Below, piece after piece: positions 1 through 7,742 of a stretch of 22,937 bases of DNA (its first letter is position 1; every line of letters begins with the position of its first letter). Origin of the DNA: a virus; IMG/VR virus record IMGVR_UViG_3300037087_000149, positions 1-22,937 of that record, one strand, 5' to 3'. The notes under the pieces were generated by a model. That model worked only from the letters and a program-made list of their open reading frames with translations, did no database searches and was not told the DNA's origin. A program made the position numbers and the translations under genes.

Positions 1-149
1 ACGTCGGCATGTCAATCCCGCTTTCTGATGGTGGGCCTGACGACGGCGCGCTCCGTCATCAAGCCCTGGACGATCCCTGGCAGGGTGCCATCGCGATTAC
101 CCCGCCGTCGGGTGGGAGGGGGCGCCCGCTCTGGCGCCCCCGGTCAGTG
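1..149 (-). other. Gap downstream of capsid gene, with possible start of next gene at the edge
   Basis: Beyond the capsid stop the minus strand holds a hairpin (118-141) and then about 100 bases without a convincing gene. An ATG at 10-8, preceded by the purine-rich AAAGCGGGA, would begin a protein (M-P-T...) that leaves the window; in lambda order a head-completion gene would be expected here. Two tiny frames, ATG at 91 and ATG at 59, lie in between and are chained by a TGATG junction, but they are only 10 and 15 codons long and I do not call them genes. The call of a gene start at 10 is inference from three codons. Confidence 0.3.
118..141 (-). terminator. GC hairpin after major capsid gene
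   Basis: GGGGGCGCC (118-126) pairs perfectly with GGCGCCCCC (133-141) around a 6-base loop, 8 bases past the capsid stop codon. There is no U-run on the minus-strand transcript, so it may be an mRNA 3'-end stabiliser or processing site rather than a true intrinsic terminator. Confidence 0.5.
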
Positions 150-1136
150 TCACGGCCCCGGCGGCGTCGGCGGCGCCACGATGTCCGTGATGAGATAGCC
201 GAGGTCCGGCGCGGTGATGACCTCCGCCAGGGACTCGCCGACGCGGACGCGCACGCCGCCGCGCATCCCGATGTCGTTGTCGGGGATGCTGCCGGCGATC
301 CGCATGCCCCACTGCGCGCTGAACCCGAACGTGGTGCCGTTCTGGGTCGTGGCCAGCGGGTTGCTGTAGATCAGCGCCAGGGCGTTGCCCCACACGCGCT
401 GCAGGTTCGGCGGATGGCCCTTCCGCGCGACGTTGACCCAGCCCTCGCCGATGAGGATCTGATCCAGCTCGAACAGCTGGGCCAGGAAGGTGAGGGGCAC
501 GATGCCGGAGTCGCCCGCCGTCCCGTTGAACGCGTTCACGATCTTCGGGTGCCGCGTGAGCGTGCTGGCGACGACGCGCCCCATGACCAGCTTGTTGCCG
601 CGCATGATCATGGAATCCAGCGCCCCCTGGATGACCCCGATCGGATCGGAGTGCTCGAAGTCGCTGAAGCACTCCTCGTCCTCGAGGGAGTCCTTGTTGT
701 TGGTGCCGTAGTTGGCCGGGTCGAACACCTTGGCCGCCACCCGCACCTCGCGATCGAGCGCGATCAGGTCGGTGAGGTATTCGGTGCTCCTGCCCAACGG
801 GTCGCCGAGCGCGGGGTTGTTCCGCGCGTTCTCGATGTCAGCGTTCGGCACCGGATCGTCGAGCGCGTGGTCCCGGGTGCTGTCCGCGACCTCCTCGCCC
901 GTGAATTCGACCTTGTTGGGCTGGGACGTCCGTCCCACCCGCGTGTCGGGGACGGTGAAGCCGTTCTCGACCGCCAGCTTGAAGTACTTGAACTCCTGCG
1001 CGCCCACGGTGGTGCGCGGCAGGACGTCGTCCGCGATCAGCCGCTTGTTGCGGTACGCGATCGTGATGGCGGTCAGATACGGCACAATCGGAAACGGTGC
1101 GTGTCCCATCGGCGTGATGTAGGGTGGTGATGCCAT
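150..1136 (-). CDS. Major capsid protein, lambda gpE family
   Basis: A 328-residue protein that should form the icosahedral shell; lambda gpE is 341 residues. The chain begins MASPPYITP, and the N-terminal third carries the run of hydrophobic and basic residues (YLTAITIAYRNKRLIADDVLP) seen near the N terminus of gpE-type and related capsid proteins. The C-terminal half (around GMRIAGSIPDNDIGMRGG) resembles the A-domain end of this fold. A longer frame opens at 1166, but ATG at 1136 follows the strong AGGGAGAGAG ribosome site, so I chose it. It lies immediately downstream of the decoration gene, the D-E order of lambda. Family assignment rests on sequence resemblance plus position. Confidence 0.88.
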   Translation of the reverse strand: MASPPYITPMGHAPFPIVPYLTAITIAYRNKRLIADDVLPRTTVGAQEFKYFKLAVENGFTVPDTRVGRTSQPNKVEFTGEEVADSTRDHALDDPVPNADIENARNNPALGDPLGRSTEYLTDLIALDREVRVAAKVFDPANYGTNNKDSLEDEECFSDFEHSDPIGVIQGALDSMIMRGNKLVMGRVVASTLTRHPKIVNAFNGTAGDSGIVPLTFLAQLFELDQILIGEGWVNVARKGHPPNLQRVWGNALALIYSNPLATTQNGTTFGFSAQWGMRIAGSIPDNDIGMRGGVRVRVGESLAEVITAPDLGYLITDIVAPPTPPGP

Positions 1137-1173
1137 CGGTTCTCTCTCTCCCTTCGCTGCTCTCACTCAGGTT

Positions 1174-1199
1174 GAGCAGGCGCCCGAAGGCGCCTGCTC
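1174..1199 (-). other. Perfect 11-bp hairpin with UUCG loop between decoration and capsid genes
   Basis: GAGCAGGCGCC (1174-1184) and GGCGCCTGCTC (1189-1199) are exact inverted repeats. On the minus-strand transcript the four-base loop is UUCG closed by C-G, the unusually stable cUUCGg tetraloop. It sits 21 bases past the decoration stop and about 37 bases before the capsid start. No U-run follows. It is likely an mRNA stability element, processing site or partial terminator. Confidence 0.7.
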
Positions 1200-1220
1200 T
1201 CGCACGTGGCCGGCGCCTCG

Positions 1221-1616
1221 TTAGACCCCGGGGTCCTCTGCCGCGGGCGTCGTGATCAGCCCCGGCAGCACGAGGACATCGATCACGTCACCGACGATTC
1301 CGTCCTCGACAGCCATCGCGATCACGCGGCCGGACACGCCCGCGGGTGGCCCGGCGAGCAGCCCCTGCCCAGATGGACCGGCGGCGATGAAATCTCCGAC
1401 CCCGACCGGGCCGGCCAATTTCAGCGGCGTGATGCCGCTCAACACGACGTCAATCGGCTGGCCGGCCTTGCTGCCGACGATCGTGGTGATGCCGATCGGC
1501 TTGGCATCACCGCTAACAGCCGCTGTGACGGTCCCGGCCCCTGCCCCGCGCGCGACGATGACCAACGCGGCGGTGTCGATCTCCGCGTCGTAGTTCTTGA
1601 TGATCGGCTGTCCCAT
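1221..1616 (-). CDS. Head decoration protein, DUF2190 / gpD-like
   Basis: A 131-residue protein rich in Gly, Ala, Val and Ile, with repeated short beta-strand patterns and the motif pair GPVGVGDFIAAGP ... GRVIAMAVEDGIVGDVIDVLVLPG. This is the usual look of DUF2190 capsid cement proteins that bind the outside of the expanded head. It occupies the gpD slot between the protease/scaffold gene and the major capsid gene. The frame extends to 1673, but ATG at 1616 follows GGAGGGAAAGGA closely and matches the conserved N terminus (MGQPIIKNYD). A hairpin lies on each side, at 1653-1683 and 1174-1199, suggesting separate control of its mRNA dosage. Confidence 0.82.
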   Translation of the reverse strand: MGQPIIKNYDAEIDTAALVIVARGAGAGTVTAAVSGDAKPIGITTIVGSKAGQPIDVVLSGITPLKLAGPVGVGDFIAAGPSGQGLLAGPPAGVSGRVIAMAVEDGIVGDVIDVLVLPGLITTPAAEDPGV

Positions 1617-1652
1617 AGTCCTTTCCCTCCGCTCCTTCTTGAGTTCTAGATT

Positions 1653-1683
1653 CCCGAGGTCTCCCGCGGCCATAGGCCTCGGG
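1653..1683 (-). other. Hairpin directly after protease/scaffold stop
   Basis: CCCGAGG (1653-1659) and CCTCGGG (1677-1683) pair exactly, and one G-T wobble extends the stem to 9 bp. The stem begins at the base next to the TAG stop of the protease/scaffold gene (1684-1686). No U-run follows, so it is a candidate RNA-stability or termination element upstream of the decoration gene. Confidence 0.45.
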
Positions 1684-2187
1684 CTACTTCTGCTGCGCCA
1701 TCACGTGCGCCACGGCGTCCGTGGTCGAGATGACGTTGCCGACCTTCGCCTGCTCGACCTGGTACTGACGCGCCAGCTGCGCGACCTTGGCCGGGTCGGC
1801 ATCCTTCGTCTTGGTGTCGGCCTGCGTGCCCTCGGACGCCGGCGCCGGCTTCGGCGCATCCGTCTTCAGGTCCGTGGCCACCTGCGCCAGCTTCCCCTTC
1901 TCGGCCGCCAGGATGCGCTGCGCGGCCTCCGGTCCGGTGGTCTTGCCATCGGCCTTCAGCTCCGCGATCAGCTTCTCGTGGCCCGGCATGGCGTTCGCTT
2001 CGACCGCCAGGATCCGGTCCCGCTCCGTCTTCGCCGCGGCCTGCACCTTGGCGTCGACGTCGGTCTGCGCCGCCGTCTTCCCCGCCGCGTTCCCCTTCGC
2101 CTCCGCCGCCGTGACCGCCGCGGTCACCGCCGCGTCGACGGCTTCCTGGGTCGCGCACGCGGCGCCCAGAATGAGCACCTTGTCCAT
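1684..2187 (-). CDS. Nested scaffold protein (Nu3-like), internal start in the protease gene
   Basis: The same frame as the protease restarts at ATG 2187 (residue 299, sequence HMDKVLILG), and AAGGGAGA lies about seven bases upstream, as good as any ribosome site in the window. The product would be 167 residues: a short hydrophobic start, then an Ala/Lys/Glu/Asp-rich, mostly helical chain with a long middle rich in KTAAQTDVDAKVQAAAK-type sequence, and a basic C terminus ending VMAQQK. Lambda makes its scaffold Nu3 the same way, from an in-frame start inside gene C. The start site and its Shine-Dalgarno are seen directly; scaffold function is inferred from composition, position and the lambda precedent. 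Confidence 0.72.
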   Translation of the reverse strand: MDKVLILGAACATQEAVDAAVTAAVTAAEAKGNAAGKTAAQTDVDAKVQAAAKTERDRILAVEANAMPGHEKLIAELKADGKTTGPEAAQRILAAEKGKLAQVATDLKTDAPKPAPASEGTQADTKTKDADPAKVAQLARQYQVEQAKVGNVISTTDAVAHVMAQQK

Positions 2188-3081
2188 GTGACTGTCTCCC
2201 TTCAAACCGGGCGCGGGCGCGCCCACGGTGTTGGCCCCAGCCGCGCGCTGTTTCAGCAGCGCCACAACCGCGGGCACGGTCGCTACGTCGTCCACGAGGC
2301 CGGCGGTGATCGCCTTCCGTCCCAGGAACACGCGACCATCCGCCATGTCCTTGAGCACGGTCTCCGGATCGCTGCCGCGGTTCGCCGCCACTTCGTTCAC
2401 GAACACGGTGTAAATGTGGTCCGTCACCTCCTTGATCGCATCAAAGCCTTCGCGGGTCAGCGGCGCGTGCTCGCTCGCGATGCGCTTGTAGGCGCCCGAC
2501 GTGATCTCCGTCACTTTCAGGCCGGCCCGTCGCTCGGCCTCGCTGCGGTCGACGTGGGCGGCCACGACGCCGATGCTCCCGACCACGGTGGTGTCGTCCG
2601 TGATGAAGAGGTTGCCCTTGCCGACGGCGCTGCCAATCCAGTACGCGCCGCTCGCCATTCGCCCGTCGGCGATCGCGGCCATGGGCTTCTGCGTCGCCGC
2701 GTTACGGACCACCTGCGCGGCGGCCTGCGTGCCGTCCACGGTGCCGCCCGGCGAGTCAATCACGAGCAGCAGACTCTTCACGCCCTCGTCGGCCAGGGCC
2801 GCCTGAATGTCCCGCTGCAGCAGCTGCGTGCTCACCCCGCCGCTGATGCGCGTGAACAGATTCGCGCGCTTGGTGATGACGCCTTCAATCGGGATGGTTG
2901 CCACGCCGTCCTCGACGGTGTACCCCTGGGGCTCGTTCTTGAGCGGCTTGCCCAGCGAGGCTTCAAGGGCGTCGAGGTCGACCGTCTCCCCGCGGAGGTG
3001 CCGGTCGTAGATCTCGCAGATGGTGCGGAGCGACTCGGGCGTGATCGCCCAGGGGCTCGTGAGCACGTCCAGCGCGTTCAT
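1684..3081 (-). CDS. Head maturation protease, S49 family (lambda gpC-like), with scaffold domain
   Basis: A 465-residue protein whose N-terminal 270 residues are an SppA/S49 serine protease. It has IDSPGG at 108-113, the nucleophile Ser144 in GRMASGAYWIG, VGSIGV at 167-172, and Lys199 in ITSGAYK as the probable general base of the Ser-Lys dyad. From about residue 299 the chain turns into an Ala/Lys/Glu-rich, probably helical region typical of scaffolding domains. It should cleave scaffold and portal or capsid tails during prohead maturation, as gpC does. Its ATG overlaps the portal stop by four bases (ATGA), so the two are likely translationally coupled. An internal start at 2187 can make the scaffold domain alone. 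Confidence 0.93.
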   Translation of the reverse strand: MNALDVLTSPWAITPESLRTICEIYDRHLRGETVDLDALEASLGKPLKNEPQGYTVEDGVATIPIEGVITKRANLFTRISGGVSTQLLQRDIQAALADEGVKSLLLVIDSPGGTVDGTQAAAQVVRNAATQKPMAAIADGRMASGAYWIGSAVGKGNLFITDDTTVVGSIGVVAAHVDRSEAERRAGLKVTEITSGAYKRIASEHAPLTREGFDAIKEVTDHIYTVFVNEVAANRGSDPETVLKDMADGRVFLGRKAITAGLVDDVATVPAVVALLKQRAAGANTVGAPAPGLKGDSHMDKVLILGAACATQEAVDAAVTAAVTAAEAKGNAAGKTAAQTDVDAKVQAAAKTERDRILAVEANAMPGHEKLIAELKADGKTTGPEAAQRILAAEKGKLAQVATDLKTDAPKPAPASEGTQADTKTKDADPAKVAQLARQYQVEQAKVGNVISTTDAVAHVMAQQK

Positions 3082-4817
3082 GCGTTGCCGCTCCCTTCGT
3101 TCTCGAGGTCGCCCTTTTCCTGGTCGCTGCCGCCGTCGTTCGGCGGCTGGGGGTCCGGCGCCTGGCTACCCGCCGCGCCCGCTGCTGGTGTCGCTGGCGC
3201 CACGCCTTCCAGGCCGTCACGCTGGCGCATCTGCTTCTCGCGCACCTGCTGCGCGTGCACCTCTTCCCAGACCTGGCCGGTGAGTTCCATCGTCTCTTTC
3301 GCCAGCGAGGACACGCCCATGTCCACGCGCGCCTGGGCGGCGTTGACTTCCTTGAGGGGATCCACGCTGCCGGCCGCGTCGCCAATCCACTCGGCGCCGA
3401 GATAGGCCCGGCGGAGGCCGGGATCCGCGAAATATCCGGGCGCGGCCACGCGCCCGATCGCGACCGCTTCGTCCATCCAGGCTTCATAGGACGGCTGGCA
3501 GAAGCCGGCCGCCAGCCACTGACGCCGCCAGGTGTAGAACTTCCACGCCTCGAGGAGCGCCGCGCGCGCGGCCGAGTAGCTGGCGGTGAAGTGCTTCACC
3601 AGGACTTCGAAGGGCAACCCGAGGGCGACGCCGATCTGCCGGAGCACGGCCTGCACGAAGGGCTCGAAGGCCGTATTCGGCCGGTTCGGGTTGGCGAACT
3701 GCACGTCATCGCCGTCCGCCAAATCCAAGATCGCGCCGTTGCCCAAGGCCAATGGTCGGTCGCTGCAGGTGCTCGGCACGCCGGGCGCGACCGTGCCGGC
3801 GATCGTCGCCGCCGCCGCCTGCGAGACGTTCAGCCCCTCGCCGTTCGGCGTCTTCACGAACACGGTAAACAGGCTGCTCACCACGGCCGCCATGATCTCG
3901 GCCTCGGTGTAGCGCCCGAGCTGTTTCAAGTGCTCAATCACCGGGGCCAGATAGGGCACGCCACGGCTCTGGTCCGGCCGCAAGCGGTCGAAGAGGTGGA
4001 GCACGTTCTGACGCCCCGTCTTCTCGCCGAAGGCCGCGTACCGGTCGGTGACGTAGTCGGTGAGCCCCGTCAGGCTGCCCGGGTGCTCACGCAGGATGTG
4101 GTAGGCGACGGGCGCGCCGACGGTATCCTTCTCGACGCCGGCCCAGAGGCGGTTCGTCGAGCCGCTGATCACGTACCCGTCCGGCCAGCTGTTCGGATTC
4201 GCGACCCGATCGGCTTCGATGATCTGGACGCGCAGGGCATAGGGCATCCCCGGCGCCGGCAGCATCGGCAATACCGCGAAGACGTCACCGGATTCGAGGG
4301 CACTGCGAAACGCCAGATTCTGGAGGCCGTAGAAATTCTGCGTGCGGGTCACGTCGCACAAGGGGGTTTCCGCCCAGACCCGGAATTCGCGTTCCGTCGT
4401 CGCCGCCCACTCGGCGGCCTGCTCAGGCGTCATCCCGAGCGCCTTGGCGTCGGGCTTCGCCTGCAGCGCCAGCCCCGTGCCCACGACGTTCTGGACGACC
4501 GTCCCCACCGCCCCCGTCGCCAACGGTTCATTCCGCAACAGGTCCCGGCTGCGATCGCGGAGCACCGGGATGTCGGGGAGGGTGTCGCTGTCGGCGCTGC
4601 CCTGCCAGGTCGTTGCCCATCCGGCCGTCGTGCGGCGATCGAGCTTCGCGCCTTGGTAGCCGCCGTAGCCGCCCCCGAGCCACCCACTCGCGATCGCCTG
4701 GACGGCCCGCGCGCGCATCCGCACGGCGCCGCGCGCCGGGTCGAAGTAGTTGACCAGGCGGTCCATCAGGTTGGGCTTGAGCGACTCGGCAACGGCCGCG
4801 CGGAGATCCCCGCTCAT
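3078..4817 (-). CDS. Portal protein, lambda gpB family
   Basis: A 579-residue protein (lambda gpB is 533) that should form the ring at the head vertex through which DNA enters and leaves. Recognisable gpB-type segments are the N-terminal RLVNYFDPARGAVRMRARA, the block RDLLRNEPLATGAVGTVVQNVVGTGL, the YLAPVIEHLKQLGRYTEAEIMAA helix and FEVLVKHFTASYSAARAALLEAWK. The last 60 residues are a low-complexity Pro/Gly/Asp tail. The frame runs back to 4880, but ATG 4817 forms an ATGA overlap with the upstream small gene and gives the conserved start, so I chose it. It also overlaps the protease gene by four bases at its end. Confidence 0.94.
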   Translation of the reverse strand: MSGDLRAAVAESLKPNLMDRLVNYFDPARGAVRMRARAVQAIASGWLGGGYGGYQGAKLDRRTTAGWATTWQGSADSDTLPDIPVLRDRSRDLLRNEPLATGAVGTVVQNVVGTGLALQAKPDAKALGMTPEQAAEWAATTEREFRVWAETPLCDVTRTQNFYGLQNLAFRSALESGDVFAVLPMLPAPGMPYALRVQIIEADRVANPNSWPDGYVISGSTNRLWAGVEKDTVGAPVAYHILREHPGSLTGLTDYVTDRYAAFGEKTGRQNVLHLFDRLRPDQSRGVPYLAPVIEHLKQLGRYTEAEIMAAVVSSLFTVFVKTPNGEGLNVSQAAAATIAGTVAPGVPSTCSDRPLALGNGAILDLADGDDVQFANPNRPNTAFEPFVQAVLRQIGVALGLPFEVLVKHFTASYSAARAALLEAWKFYTWRRQWLAAGFCQPSYEAWMDEAVAIGRVAAPGYFADPGLRRAYLGAEWIGDAAGSVDPLKEVNAAQARVDMGVSSLAKETMELTGQVWEEVHAQQVREKQMRQRDGLEGVAPATPAAGAAGSQAPDPQPPNDGGSDQEKGDLENEGSGNA

Positions 4818-5029
4818 AGCGGCACCACGTAGCGCAGGCGGATCCCGCCACGGTCCAGCCGCTTGCACTGTTTGTCCCAATAGTCGATGTTGAGCCGGAT
4901 CTGCTCGGCGTCAGCGCGCGTGTAAGTGCGCCCCTGGTAGGTCCAGGCCTGGTTCGCGGCGACCTTCGCGTCCGCCTCGAGCCACAGCGCCAGTTGCGTT
5001 TCCGCGTGTTCCAGGGTCAACCCAGCCAT
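4814..5029 (-). CDS. Small head-tail joining protein, DUF6148 / gpW-like
   Basis: A 71-residue protein, MAGLTLEHAETQL..., with the pattern of DUF6148: an N-terminal helix, the motif YQGRTYTRADAEQIR, then YWDKQC and RGGIRLR near the end. It sits exactly where lambda has W (68 residues, head-tail joining), between TerL and portal, and its stop overlaps the portal start (ATGA). A GTG at 5041 would add four residues; neither start has a strong ribosome site, so the choice of ATG 5029 rests on the conserved N terminus. The joining role is inferred from position and size. Confidence 0.85.
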   Translation of the reverse strand: MAGLTLEHAETQLALWLEADAKVAANQAWTYQGRTYTRADAEQIRLNIDYWDKQCKRLDRGGIRLRYVVPL

Positions 5030-5090
5030 GATGCCGGGCACAGTAACGCGTCAGGCGGCTCCCTGGGAATGTCACCTTTTACCCGACATG

Positions 5091-5110
5091 TGCGCGCATC
5101 CGCGCGCGCA
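5091..5110 (-). other. Hairpin after terminase large subunit
   Basis: TGCGCGC (5091-5097) and GCGCGCA (5104-5110) form a 7-bp stem with a 6-base loop, 18 bases past the TerL stop, within the 99-base gap before the gpW-like gene. There is no U-run. The alternating GC makes it less certain than the other hairpins. Confidence 0.35.
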
Positions 5111-5128
5111 GCGGGTCGAGCGCAGGGC

Positions 5129-7294
5129 TTAGAGCTTGATGCCTTCCGAGATGATGCGATGGCCCGCAGGGCGCGGAGGCGGCGCCGCCGCGGCGGTCGA
5201 GGACTGCCCCTGGCTGCTCTTCCCGGCCTGGTGCACGAGCTCGAGCAGCCGATCGAGGCCGCGGTAGCCCACGGGATCGATGAAGTTCTGGAGGATGAAG
5301 AGCCCGCCGTGGGCGTACACGGTCAGGTCCAGGGTTTCATTTCTGGCGTGGGTGCTCACGTAGTGTTGGTACATGCGCCGCGTGCGCCGGTTGCGCTCCG
5401 TGATCTTCTTCTCGCTCGTGAGCTGGTTCAGATACTCCTCGGTGACCCAGTCGGGCAGATGATGGTACCCGGGCCGCGGCCTCCCGTCCGGCGAGGGCGG
5501 GATGCCGAGGCGGGAGAAGATACGATCCTTGGCGGCCACGGTCGCGATGTTCCACAAGCGGATCGTCTCTTTCTTCGCGGTGCCCTGCGACGCGAGCCCC
5601 GGCCGCGACAGAAACTCCACGCCCTTGCAGGCGTAGATCCGCCGTTGGGGAATCTGCCGCGGCAGCACGTACTCATAGACCGCGTCCGTCTGGTCCCCTG
5701 AGTCCACGAGGCAGATCGCCGGCCGGAGAATCGCGCCCGACTCGTGGCGCCATTCGCGCAACAAAAACTTATCCAGTTCGGCCCACACGCTGATCCCCGT
5801 ATTCGGATCGACGGCCACGCCCGCGTCGCCCCAGAACACTTCATACGCGATCAGCCAGCTCTCTTCCCCTGGACCGAAGCCGGTCACCTGGGCCTCGATG
5901 CGTCCGCCGCCGGCCGCCTGCACGTCGGCGGTGGCCACGAGGACGCAACAGCGGTCGGGCACGACGTAGTTCTGCCAGTGCTGCGCCACGCTGGCGCCGG
6001 CGGGCGCGAGCGGGTATTTCTCGAGGCGAGCCAGCAGGGCGTGCGCGTCGAGCTTGTCGGTGCCGCCTTCGTCCCAGGCCTCGCCGAGCCGCAGGTTGAT
6101 GAAGGCTTTCAGTTTCTCGGGGTTGTCCTGGGCCTCGTGCCATTCCTGCGCGAGTGCGCTCCAGACGCTGCTTTTCCACGGCGAGTAGAGCGCGTTGATC
6201 GCGAAGCCCGCCACGATGTAGCCCTCGACGTCGCGCCGATCGGGGAAGCGCGCGCGCCACTCCCCCGCGTCGAGCATCTGCTGCTTGAACTTCTCGTCAA
6301 TCCCCTGCTCACATTTCGCGCAGTGGTACCGGATCGTCCCCGGCACCGGCGCGCCCTGCGCGTCCTTGTCCCAGCGCAGGCGGTAGGCGCCCGTCCCAAA
6401 GATGCCCTGGTATGTCGGCGCGTCCTCAGGGTTGAGAAATTCGCCGAGATCGCGCCACACCAGCGGCTGCATGAACCCGCAGTGCGGACACGGTACCCAG
6501 TAGAACCGCTGATCGGAGCGGAGAAATGCGTTATCCGATTCACTCAGGCCTTTCGGCTTCGCCGGCGTGCCCCCGAGCAGGATTTTCGCGTCTTCGTAGG
6601 TGTCCGTCCGGCGCCTGGCGATCTCGATGGGGCTACCCTCGCCGTCGACGTCGAGATCGTAGCCGTCGATCTCATCGCAGATCAGCACCCGAATCGGATC
6701 CGATCGCAGGGTCTTGGCGGCGCTCGCGAATGCGAAGCGCAGAAACCCGCCGTCGAATTCCTTGAGCAGCAGCGTGTTCCCGGCCTTACGCGCGTTGGCC
6801 GGCCGGATCTTCCGCGCCAGCGCCGGGCAGTCCGCGATGAGCGGGGCAATCCGCTTCTTCGAGTACTCCTCGGCCGAGGTTTTCGAGGGCTGCACAAACA
6901 GGATGGGGCTGGGATCCGCGTCGATGTAGTAGCCGGCGATCGCATTGAGCATCGCCGACCACCCGACCTGCGTGCTCTTCCGGAAAATCACCTCGCGCAC
7001 GAGCGGATCCCAGAGCGCGTCGAAGATGCCGCCCTGGTAGGACTCGGTTCGCCACTCCCCGGGCCGACTACTGGTGCCCTTTCGGAGGGTGAGGTTTCTT
7101 TCGGCCCACTCGCCGATTCGGACGTCGGGTGGCGGCGCGAGCAGCGCGGCGAGTTCGAAGTCTGCGCGCTCGAGCGCGGCCTGCGCCTCCGGCGTCAGGT
7201 CCGCCCACGCCGCCGCCTGCACCAGGAACCCCGCCGGATACTGGTCCGTCGACGGTCCCAGCGCGGCGCTCTTCATCACGACCGCTTGGTCCAT
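5129..7294 (-). CDS. Terminase large subunit, lambda gpA family
   Basis: A 721-residue DNA-packaging motor and nuclease (lambda gpA is 641). The ATPase part has a deviant Walker A at about 105-113 (RKSTQVGWS) and Walker B VLICDE at 203-208. A zinc-knuckle follows: Cys269-x2-Cys272 and Cys325-x2-Cys328. The C-terminal nuclease has Asp457 in ATADVQ and Asp531 in LVDSGDQTD as probable metal ligands. ATG at 7294 has a GGGGGAG tract upstream. A TGA lies three bases before this ATG in the same frame, exactly where a normal TerS would be expected to stop. The open TerS frame instead overlaps TerL by about 230 bases (see findings). Confidence 0.96.
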   Translation of the reverse strand: MDQAVVMKSAALGPSTDQYPAGFLVQAAAWADLTPEAQAALERADFELAALLAPPPDVRIGEWAERNLTLRKGTSSRPGEWRTESYQGGIFDALWDPLVREVIFRKSTQVGWSAMLNAIAGYYIDADPSPILFVQPSKTSAEEYSKKRIAPLIADCPALARKIRPANARKAGNTLLLKEFDGGFLRFAFASAAKTLRSDPIRVLICDEIDGYDLDVDGEGSPIEIARRRTDTYEDAKILLGGTPAKPKGLSESDNAFLRSDQRFYWVPCPHCGFMQPLVWRDLGEFLNPEDAPTYQGIFGTGAYRLRWDKDAQGAPVPGTIRYHCAKCEQGIDEKFKQQMLDAGEWRARFPDRRDVEGYIVAGFAINALYSPWKSSVWSALAQEWHEAQDNPEKLKAFINLRLGEAWDEGGTDKLDAHALLARLEKYPLAPAGASVAQHWQNYVVPDRCCVLVATADVQAAGGGRIEAQVTGFGPGEESWLIAYEVFWGDAGVAVDPNTGISVWAELDKFLLREWRHESGAILRPAICLVDSGDQTDAVYEYVLPRQIPQRRIYACKGVEFLSRPGLASQGTAKKETIRLWNIATVAAKDRIFSRLGIPPSPDGRPRPGYHHLPDWVTEEYLNQLTSEKKITERNRRTRRMYQHYVSTHARNETLDLTVYAHGGLFILQNFIDPVGYRGLDRLLELVHQAGKSSQGQSSTAAAAPPPRPAGHRIISEGIKL

Positions 7295-7742
7295 GTATCA
7301 GGTGCTCCCCCCGCGCCAGGCTCGCCAGGATCTCGCAGACCGCCTTGTGCAGGCGCAGTCGCAGCTCCGCACGCTCGAGCCCTTCGAGCCGCGGCGCGAT
7401 CTTCGTCGCCAGGCCGAGGAAGTTCTGGCGCACCGGATTGAACTGCTCGGCCACGTGCCGGCGGTAGGTGTCGATCGGGATGAGTTGCCCGCGCTTTTCC
7501 GCCAGCTCTAGTTCTTTCGTGTCCGCGGTGGCTCGCCGTTCCCGCGTCTGCTCATATTCCAGATCGCCGGCCCGGTCCGTTGCGTCTTTCACGGCCGCTT
7601 GAAGGCGAGCTCCGTACCATCGCCAGCAGGCCATGCCCGGGTAGGTCCCGTGGCCGGCTTTCGGCATCCCTTCCTTGGCGTAGAGCTGCACCTGGCGCTC
7701 CGAGCACCCGAATTCCAGGGCGATCCGCCCCACGTCGACCAT
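7068..7742 (-). CDS. Terminase small subunit, Nu1-like; 3' part probably out of frame
   Basis: The N terminus reads MVDVGRIALEFGCSERQVQLYAKEG, a winged-helix DNA-recognition motif aligning with lambda Nu1 (MEVNKKQLADIFGASIRTIQ...). It then has a helical RRATADTKELELAEKRGQLI segment like Nu1 SEADA/LKNA. It should bind cos/pac DNA and recruit TerL. ATG 7742 follows AGAGG at good spacing; longer starts exist at 7766 and at 7847 (GTG). Nu1-like sequence ends near ...EILASLARG. The remaining 73 or so residues lie over TerL in another frame and look random (Arg/Gly/Pro rich). Removing one G from the G6 run at 7307-7312 would end the gene at TGA 7300-7298, giving 147 residues. Confidence 0.85.
   Translation of the reverse strand: MVDVGRIALEFGCSERQVQLYAKEGMPKAGHGTYPGMACWRWYGARLQAAVKDATDRAGDLEYEQTRERRATADTKELELAEKRGQLIPIDTYRRHVAEQFNPVRQNFLGLATKIAPRLEGLERAELRLRLHKAVCEILASLARGEHLIHGPSGRDEERRAGTVDGPVSGGVPGAGGGVGGPDAGGAGRARARRLRTRRAARAATRRPNRRVGRKKPHPPKGHQ

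Noticed and set aside
59-91. Two tiny chained frames after the capsid gene
   Set aside because: Ten and fifteen codons with weak ribosome sites; too short to support without comparative data.
1597-3405. Long plus-strand open frames (also 9-1130, 3255-4832, 5744-7441, 10497-12386, 20885-22537)
   Set aside because: They are Arg/Val/Leu-rich, have no recognisable motifs, lack ribosome sites and lie opposite well-identified minus-strand genes; high GC content leaves few stops in these frames.
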